Of a stretch of DNA of 64,000 nucleotides, positions 58,478-64,000 are shown piece after piece (the stretch's first letter is position 1; the number at the start of each line of letters is the position of its first letter). The DNA is taken from the NCBI RefSeq assembly GCF_024055715.1, contig NZ_JAMXMV010000012.1, positions 62,001 to 126,000 of the forward strand, read 5' to 3'. The notes below the pieces were generated by a model. It was not told the DNA's origin. It saw only the letters and a list, made by a program, of their open reading frames with translations, and made no database searches. The position numbers were made by a program, and so were the translations under genes. Source of the DNA: Actinoallomurus soli (GTDB taxonomy: Bacteria; Actinomycetota; Actinomycetes; Streptosporangiales; Streptosporangiaceae).

Positions 58478-60213
58478 GCGCCCTCCTTCATGCGACCCTC
58501 GTTCGTACGCCCCTCGCCGATCAGCTCCTCGCGGTTGACGGTGGCGGCGTAGGCCGGCTCGGCGCCGAGCAGCTCGCGGTGCGGGCCGGTCGCCACCGCT
58601 CTGCCCCCGGCGACGAAGACGACCTCGTCCGCGTGCGCGAGCACGAGCGGACTGGTGGTGCAGACCAGGGTGGTGCGACCGCCGCGGAACTCCCGGAGGC
58701 GGGCGGCGATCCGGGCCTCGGCGTGGGCGTCGACCGCCGAGGTCGGCTCGACGAGGACCAGGACCTCCGGGTCGGCGGCGAGGGCGCGGGCGAGGCGCAG
58801 CCGCTGCTGCTGCCCGCCGGAGAACTCCCGGCCGCCCTCGGCGACCACGGACCGCAGCCCGTCCGGGAGCTCGTCGACGACGTCCTCGGCGCAGGCGGCG
58901 CGCAGGGCCGCCTGGACGCCGTGCGCGTCGCCGTCGCCGTTGCCGCCGAGCTCGTCCAGCAGCCGCCCGGAGAACAGCCGCGCCTCGTTGTCGGCGACCA
59001 GGACCGCCTCCCGGACGGCCCGCAGCGGCAGCTCCCGCAACGGGACGCCGCCCCACGTGACCGCGCCGTCGGCGAAGCGGCCGATCCGGTCCGCGATGGC
59101 CTGGGCGTCCTCCGGCGCGGTCGCGGCGACGGCGGTGAGCCGGCCGGGCCGTACGACGACGCCGGACTCCTCATCGACCAGGTCGCCGGGGATCGGGGAC
59201 CGGGTCCCGTCGTCGGGCGGCTCGGGCGTCATCCCGAGGATCCGGACCACCCGCCGCGCGGCGACGTGCGCCTTGGTGATCTTGTCGGCGGCCTCGGTGA
59301 GGGTCCGCAACGGGTCGATGAGGAACACCGCGTACCCGTAGAAGGAGACCAGCTGACCCGTCGTGATCTCCCCGCTCAGCGCGTACCGCGCCCCGGCCCA
59401 GGTGACCAGCGCGACCAGCAGTCCGGGCAGCAGCACCTGCGCGCCGTCCAGCAGCGACTCGGTGCGCGCCACGCGGACGCCCGCCGCGCGGACGGCCTGG
59501 GACTCGGCGCGGTAGCGCGCGGCGACGAACTGCTCGCCGCCGATCCCGCGCAGGACGCGCAGCCCGGCCACGATGTCGCCCGCGCGGGTGGTCAGCCCGC
59601 CGTTCAGCTCGCGCTGCCGCTGCTGCCGGTGGTGCAGCGGGCGCAGCAGCGGCCCGACCGCGAGGGCCAGCAGCGGCACCCCGGCCAGCACGATCAGGCC
59701 GAGCCGCCAGGAGGTCGTCAGCAGGATCACTCCGACCACGGCGATCGAGAGCACCGCACCGCTGCCGCGCCCAACGATGTCCATCGCCCCGCCGATGTGC
59801 GACACGTCGGCGATCCCGACGCTGACCACCTCGCCGCTCGCCAGCCGCTTGGGGAGCGTCGCGCCGAGCCGTACGGCCTGCCGGGTGGTCACCTGGATGG
59901 TGCGGAAGGCCGCGCCCAGCCAGTTGACCGTGGACAGGCGGTGCCGCAGCACGCCGGTCGCCGCCTGGACGACGCCGAGGGCCAGCAGAACACCGGACCA
60001 GGTCACCAGCGCGCGAGCGTCACGGGCGGTCAGGCCTGCGTCGATCGCCCGTCCGATCACGGCGGGCACTAAGGCCTGGCTGATCATCCACAGGACCCCG
60101 GCCCCGGCGGCGCCGGCCATCGTGCCGGCCTGGGCGCGCGCCGTCCACAGCAGGTAGCGCGCGGCCGACCGATGGTCGGGCGTGCCGGGATCCGCCACGG
60201 GGAACGAGCGCAT
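58474..60213 (-). CDS. ABC exporter half, Walker motifs lost but signature intact
   Basis: A 579-aa partner half with six membrane segments and a nucleotide-binding-like domain. The Walker A position reads R-P-G-R-L-T-A-V-A-A-T-A-P without any G-K-S/T. Walker B is V-L-V-L-V-E-P-T-S-A-V-D, with Val in place of the Mg-binding Asp. The Q-loop is V-A-D-N-E-A-R-L-F and the H-loop lacks His (C-T-T-S-P-L). By contrast the signature F-S-G-G-Q-Q-Q-R-L is perfect. The domain can complete the partner's site but cannot bind ATP normally itself. First gene of the exporter operon. Confidence 0.9.
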   Translation of the reverse strand: MRSFPVADPGTPDHRSAARYLLWTARAQAGTMAGAAGAGVLWMISQALVPAVIGRAIDAGLTARDARALVTWSGVLLALGVVQAATGVLRHRLSTVNWLGAAFRTIQVTTRQAVRLGATLPKRLASGEVVSVGIADVSHIGGAMDIVGRGSGAVLSIAVVGVILLTTSWRLGLIVLAGVPLLALAVGPLLRPLHHRQQRQRELNGGLTTRAGDIVAGLRVLRGIGGEQFVAARYRAESQAVRAAGVRVARTESLLDGAQVLLPGLLVALVTWAGARYALSGEITTGQLVSFYGYAVFLIDPLRTLTEAADKITKAHVAARRVVRILGMTPEPPDDGTRSPIPGDLVDEESGVVVRPGRLTAVAATAPEDAQAIADRIGRFADGAVTWGGVPLRELPLRAVREAVLVADNEARLFSGRLLDELGGNGDGDAHGVQAALRAACAEDVVDELPDGLRSVVAEGGREFSGGQQQRLRLARALAADPEVLVLVEPTSAVDAHAEARIAARLREFRGGRTTLVCTTSPLVLAHADEVVFVAGGRAVATGPHRELLGAEPAYAATVNREELIGEGRTNEGRMKEGA

Positions 60214-60267
60214 GAAAGACCCCGTTCGAGAGACGGCAGGTCCTTCGACGCTACCCAGAGCGCGAGA

Positions 60268-61296
60268 TCAGTCGCGAGCGGTTTTCTCGTCGGCGAAGTG
60301 GCAGGCGCTCGGGTGCGACGATCCCGTGACGCCGCCGTCCGCGCCGTCATCGGGGCCGCGCGCGGCCCTCACCTGCAGGAGGGGCTCCTCGGTGGCGCAG
60401 ACGTCCTGGGCCTTCCAGCAGCGCGTACGGAACCGGCAGCCGGACGGCGGGTTCGTCGGGCTCGGGACGTCGCCCTCGAGCACGATCGGGGTCCCCCGCC
60501 GCGTCGGGTCCGGCACCGGAACGGCCGACAGCAGCGCCTGCGTGTACGGATGCGTCGGGTGGTCGTAGATCTGCTCCTCGTCGCCGATCTCGACGATCTT
60601 GCCGAGGTACATCACCGCGACCCGGTCCGAGATGTGCCGGACGACGGCCAGGTCGTGCGCGATGAACACGTACGACAGGCCGAACTCCTTCTGCAGGTCG
60701 GCCAGGAGGTTCATGACCTGTGCCTGCACCGAGACGTCCAGCGCGGAGACGGGCTCGTCGCAGACGATCACGTCGGGCCGCAGCGCGAGCGCCCGGGCGA
60801 TGCCGATCCGCTGCCGCTGCCCGCCGGAGAACTGGTGCGGGTAGCGGTTCACGTGGTCGGGATCGAGGCCGACGACCTCCAGCAGTTCGCGTACGCGGCG
60901 GCGGCGCCCGCCCTCCGGGTCCCCGTGGATCGCGAACGGCTCGCCGACGATGTCACCGACCGTCATGCGCGGGTTCAGCGAGGTGTAGGGGTCCTGCAGG
61001 ACCATCTGCACCCGGCGCCGCAGCCGCCGCAGCTCCGCACGGGACAGCGCGAACACGTCCTGGTCCTCGAAGCGCACCGACCCGGAGGTGGGGCGTTCGA
61101 GGGCCATGAGCAGCTTGGCGAGCGTGCTCTTGCCGCAGCCGGACTCCCCGACCAGGCCGAGCGTCTCGCCCCTGTGCAACGCGAACGACACGCCGTCGAC
61201 CGCCTTGACCTGGCCCACCTGGTGCTTGAACACGACGCCCTGGGTGAGCGGGAAGTGCTTGACCAGGTTCTCGACCTGAAGGATCTCGTCAGCCAC
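60268..61296 (-). CDS. Peptide ABC importer ATPase, DppF/OppF type
   Basis: A 342-aa ATPase: Walker [10 protein letters not shown], signature F-S-G-G-Q-R-Q-R-I, Walker [13 protein letters not shown]. The C-terminal oligopeptide-transporter tail has G-C-R-F-R-T-R-C and a further Cys in V-C-A-T-E-E-P, which matches the Fe-S-linked cysteine motif of DppF/OppF. L-T-Q-G-V near the start is typical of DppF. It starts at GTG and overlaps dppD-like by eight bases. It energises uptake of di- or oligopeptides. Confidence 0.93.
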   Translation of the reverse strand: MADEILQVENLVKHFPLTQGVVFKHQVGQVKAVDGVSFALHRGETLGLVGESGCGKSTLAKLLMALERPTSGSVRFEDQDVFALSRAELRRLRRRVQMVLQDPYTSLNPRMTVGDIVGEPFAIHGDPEGGRRRRVRELLEVVGLDPDHVNRYPHQFSGGQRQRIGIARALALRPDVIVCDEPVSALDVSVQAQVMNLLADLQKEFGLSYVFIAHDLAVVRHISDRVAVMYLGKIVEIGDEEQIYDHPTHPYTQALLSAVPVPDPTRRGTPIVLEGDVPSPTNPPSGCRFRTRCWKAQDVCATEEPLLQVRAARGPDDGADGGVTGSSHPSACHFADEKTARD

Positions 61297-62302
61297 CGAG
61301 CACCTCCTCCGCGTAGTGACAGGCGCTCCCGTGCCCGGTACCGGTCACGTCGCGCAGCGCGGGCACCTCGTCCGGGCAGCGCTCCTCCCGTGCCCGCGGG
61401 CAGCGCGGGTGGAACGGGCAGCCGGCCGGGATCGCCGCGAGGTTCGGCGGCGCTCCCTTGATGGGGGTCAGCGCCCGGTCCCGTACGTCGACGCGCGGCA
61501 CGGACGCCAGCAGGCCCTCGGTGTACGGGTGCGCGGGCCGGGCGTACAGCTCCTTGACCTCGGCCTGCTCGACGACGCGCCCGGCGTACATGACGACGAT
61601 GCGGTCGGCGACGTCGGCGACGACGCCCAGGTCATGGGTGATGAGGATCAGCCCCATCGCCATCTCGTCCTGCAGGTCCGACAGCAGCTTCATGATCTGC
61701 GCCTGGACGGTGACGTCGAGGGCCGTCGTGGGCTCGTCGGCGATCAGCACGTCCGGCTCCAGCGCCAGCGCCATCGCGATCATGACGCGCTGGCGCATGC
61801 CGCCGGAGAACTGGTGCGGGTAGTCACTCGCCCGCGAGGCGGCCGAGGGGATCCGCACCCGGTCCATCAGCTCGACCGCACGCTTGCGCGCGTCGCCGCG
61901 GGACATCCCCTTGTGCACGATCAGCATCTCGGCGATCTGGTCGCCGACCCGGTGCACCGGGTTCAGCGCCGACAGGGCGTCCTGAAAGATCATCGCGATG
62001 TGCGCGCCCCGGTAGATCCGGCGCTTCTTCTCCGGCAGGCCGAGCAGCTCCGTCCCACGGAACCGCACGGCGCCACCCGTGACGTACGCCGGCGGAGTGT
62101 CGAGGATGCCCATCACGGCCTGCGCGCTGACGCTCTTGCCGGACCCGGACTCCCCCAGGATCGCGAGGGTCTCCCCCTCGGCGAGCGTGTAGGAGAGCCC
62201 GTTGACGGCGTTCACCGTCGAGCCGCGCATGCGGAACTCGACGCGCAGGTCCTCGACCTGGAGCAGCGGTGTCCCCGGAGCGGGGTCGGGTGTGTTCGTC
62301 AT
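61289..62302 (-). CDS. Peptide ABC importer ATPase, DppD/OppD type
   Basis: A 337-aa ATPase: Walker [10 protein letters not shown], signature F-S-G-G-M-R-Q-R-V, Walker [13 protein letters not shown]. The C-terminal extension carries [11 protein letters not shown] and later C-P-D, again the oligopeptide/dipeptide tail. It pairs with the DppF-type subunit. Its ATG overlaps the stop of the permease gene upstream (ATGA at 62299). Confidence 0.93.
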   Translation of the reverse strand: MTNTPDPAPGTPLLQVEDLRVEFRMRGSTVNAVNGLSYTLAEGETLAILGESGSGKSVSAQAVMGILDTPPAYVTGGAVRFRGTELLGLPEKKRRIYRGAHIAMIFQDALSALNPVHRVGDQIAEMLIVHKGMSRGDARKRAVELMDRVRIPSAASRASDYPHQFSGGMRQRVMIAMALALEPDVLIADEPTTALDVTVQAQIMKLLSDLQDEMAMGLILITHDLGVVADVADRIVVMYAGRVVEQAEVKELYARPAHPYTEGLLASVPRVDVRDRALTPIKGAPPNLAAIPAGCPFHPRCPRAREERCPDEVPALRDVTGTGHGSACHYAEEVLGG

Positions 62303-63228
62303 CGCAATTTCGGGTCCAGGGCGTCGCGCACGGCGTCGCCGAGCAGCAGGAAGCTCAGCACGGTCGCCGTCAGGAGCACCGCGGGATAGATCAGGAGGTA
62401 CGGGTAGTCGGTGAAGACGTCCTGCGCCTGACTGAGCTGCAGCCCCCAGGAGACGGTGGGGTACTGCAGGCCGACGCCGAGATAGTCGAGCGTCGCCTCG
62501 TACCCGATCACCACGCCGACGTTCAGCATCGCATAGACGAAGACGGGCGCGATGGCGTTCGGCAGGATGTGCCGGGCCATGATCCGCAGGTCACCGGCAC
62601 CGAGCACCCGGGCGGCCTGGACGTAGTCCGCGTCCCGCACCGACAGCACCTGACCGCGCATCAGCCGGGTCATCGTCGGCCACCACAGCACGCCGAGCAC
62701 CAGCGACATCGTCCACACGCCGTGGGCGGGGAAGGCCGTGAGGATCACGAGCGCGCCGAGCACGAGCGGCAGGCCGAAGAAGATGTCGGTGATCCGCGAG
62801 ATGAGCGCGTCCAGCCAGCGGCCGAAGTACCCCGACAGCGAGCCCAGCGTGATCGACAGGGTCAGCGCGATCCCGGTCACGACGAAGCCCACGATCATCG
62901 GGGCGCGGGCGCCGTGCACGATCTGCGCCCAGTAGTCGCAGCCGTGCATGTCGTAGCCGAACGGGTGGCCGCCGGCGCCGAACGGGTTCCACGACGACGG
63001 CGCGTGCTTGGCGAAGCGTACGTCGCACCGGTCGTTGACCCCGCGGTCGGTGAACAGCGACGGGAACACCGCCATCAGGGCCATCACGACAAGGATGACC
63101 ACCGACACCCAGAAGACGACCCGGCGGCGCAGGGCACGCCACGCGTCGCTCCACAGCGACGCGGACGCCCCTGCGACGTCCGATCCGGTCTGGGCGACGG
63201 CGAGCGTGTCGCTGCCGGCTTCACTCAT
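62299..63228 (-). CDS. Peptide ABC importer permease, DppC/OppC type
   Basis: A 309-aa permease with an N-terminal cytoplasmic region, a first membrane helix (about 40-60), an extracellular loop with paired Cys (N-D-R-C-D-V, M-H-G-C-D-Y) and the BPD_transp_1 core of five helices. The coupling EAA loop reads Y-V-Q-A-A-R-V-L-G-A-G-D. F-G-Y-D-M-H-G-C-D corresponds to the D-x-x-G-R-D region of other DppC proteins, with Cys in place of Arg. AGGAGGG supports ATG 63228 over GTG 63243. Confidence 0.92.
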   Translation of the reverse strand: MSEAGSDTLAVAQTGSDVAGASASLWSDAWRALRRRVVFWVSVVILVVMALMAVFPSLFTDRGVNDRCDVRFAKHAPSSWNPFGAGGHPFGYDMHGCDYWAQIVHGARAPMIVGFVVTGIALTLSITLGSLSGYFGRWLDALISRITDIFFGLPLVLGALVILTAFPAHGVWTMSLVLGVLWWPTMTRLMRGQVLSVRDADYVQAARVLGAGDLRIMARHILPNAIAPVFVYAMLNVGVVIGYEATLDYLGVGLQYPTVSWGLQLSQAQDVFTDYPYLLIYPAVLLTATVLSFLLLGDAVRDALDPKLR

Positions 63229-63239
63229 GCGCCCTCCTC

Positions 63240-64000
63240 TCACTCATACCGGATCCTCGGGTCCAGGGCGCCGTACAGGATGTCGACCACCAGGTTGGCC
63301 AGCAGGAAGATCAGCACCAGGAAGGTGGAGATGCCCACGACCGTCGGGCCGTCCTTGATCTGGACCGCCTGGAAGATCTGCTGGCCGATGCCGGGCAGGT
63401 TGAAGATGCCCTCGATGACGATCGCGCCGGCGAGCAGGTTCCCCAGGTCGACACCGAGATAGGTGACCACCGGGATCAAGGAGTTGCGCAGCGTGTGCCG
63501 GAGGATGATCCGGCGCCGCGGCAGCCCCTTGGCCAGCGCGGTGCGCACGTAGTCGGCGCGCATGTTCTCCACCAGGCTGGTGCGCGTCAGCCGGGCGATG
63601 TAGGCCAGGCTGAGCGAGCCGAGGATGATGCCGGGCAACAGGTAGCTGTACGGCCAGCCGTCGTCGGTCCCCGCCGTCGGGAACCAGCCGAGTTTCAGCC
63701 CGAAGATCAGCTGGGCCGAGTAGGCCAGCACGAAGGCCGGGATGGCGATGACGAAGGTCGTGCCGCTCAGCACGAGCGAGTCGATGATCCCGCCCTTGCG
63801 CAGGCCGGCGAGCACGCCGAGCGCGATGCCCACGACGAGCTCGAAGACCCAGGCGGTGAGGGCCAGCTGGACCGTGACGGTCCAGCCCGTCGCCATCAGG
63901 CTCGCGACGGACTGGCCGTTCAGGGTCTCGCCGAAGTCCCCGCGGACGAGGCCGAGGAGGTACCGGCCGTACTGCTCGATCAGCGGCTCGTCGAGGTGGT
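63240..64000 (-). CDS. Peptide ABC importer permease, DppB/OppB type (5' end outside window)
   Basis: The permease frame stays open to the window edge, so the N-terminus (about 60-80 residues with the first helix) is missing. The visible part starts L-D-E-P-L-I-E-Q-Y-G-R-Y, then G-D-F-G-E-T-L-N-G, the normal DppB N-terminal periplasmic region, followed by five helices and the EAA loop Y-V-R-T-A-L-A-K-G-L-P. It is the first visible gene of the dppBCDF-like operon. No solute-binding protein gene is in view; it is likely further upstream. Confidence 0.92.
   Translation of the reverse strand, partial: HLDEPLIEQYGRYLLGLVRGDFGETLNGQSVASLMATGWTVTVQLALTAWVFELVVGIALGVLAGLRKGGIIDSLVLSGTTFVIAIPAFVLAYSAQLIFGLKLGWFPTAGTDDGWPYSYLLPGIILGSLSLAYIARLTRTSLVENMRADYVRTALAKGLPRRRIILRHTLRNSLIPVVTYLGVDLGNLLAGAIVIEGIFNLPGIGQQIFQAVQIKDGPTVVGISTFLVLIFLLANLVVDILYGALDPRIRYE

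Noticed and set aside
60268-64000. Nickel or other metal specificity for the Dpp-like importer
   Set aside because: Subunit motifs are those of the broad peptide/nickel family and no solute-binding protein is visible to decide; only peptide-type is stated.

Overview
The window comes from a high-GC Gram-positive actinomycete. It has an mshB gene (mycothiol synthesis), an XRE-type regulator followed by DUF397 remnants, a DivIVA-like membrane protein, a 7Fe ferredoxin next to a diaminopimelate gene, many GTG and TTG starts, and ATGA or GTGA overlaps inside operons. I cannot fix the genus. The gene content and the frequent CGTACG hexamer would suit Streptosporangiales/Thermomonosporaceae, but that is inference. 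I see no rRNA, tRNA, CRISPR array, transposase, phage gene or replication origin.

0-6.4 kb: a MalF/MalG-like fused permease and an acetyltransferase, then a lower-GC accessory patch. The patch holds an anti-sigma-type ATPase, an XRE/DUF5753 regulator with two truncated DUF397 partners, a VOC-fold protein and a divergent MFS transporter. It ends in a gene-free stretch with a perfect 23-bp inverted repeat.

6.4-15.6 kb: local regulator/target units. These are HxlR with an SDR, MarR with a second SDR across twin palindromes, an NmrA-like protein, and a LuxR-type two-component system divergent from an ABC ATPase and FtsX-type permease.

15.6-38.7 kb: a housekeeping backbone that recalls the M. 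tuberculosis dapD-dapE-LOG-folP2-DivIVA-tagA neighbourhood. Here tag, an SRPBCC protein, the DivIVA-like protein, a short unrecognised ORF, two LOG proteins, dapE, dapD, dapC and fdxA are spread out. Envelope genes lie between them: a deacetylase/glycosyltransferase fusion, a Tat-exported amidase, a GH25 lysozyme and a lysozyme-like membrane protein. A decayed zone at 27.5-28.8 kb holds frameshifted regulator and ATPase remnants. An acyl-CoA dehydrogenase and a TetR/DHA2 efflux unit with four operator half-sites follow. After fdxA come an SH3-only remnant of a GNAT protein, an enoyl-CoA hydratase and two unrecognised paralogues.

38.7-48.4 kb: a methyltransferase behind two tandem DnaA-box-like repeats, a cysteinyl-tRNA-synthetase-like protein without catalytic motifs, three exported proteins in a row, rraA, an arginine-to-ornithine-to-glutamate semialdehyde unit (Lrp, DDAH/arginine-dihydrolase-type enzyme, rocD), and a PadR/DHA2 efflux operon.

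48.4-64 kb: a small membrane protein, mshB and a Ser/Thr kinase; a divergent S9 peptidase; a three-gene signalling operon (receiver-PP2C, histidine kinase, single-domain receiver); a heterodimeric ABC exporter whose two halves have complementary broken ATPase motifs; and a Dpp/Opp-type peptide importer that runs off the right end.

No single large undescribed system stands out. The most unusual items are the asymmetric ABC exporter, the catalytically stripped CysRS-like protein, the tandem paralogue pair at 36.8-38.7 kb and the perfect operator palindromes.
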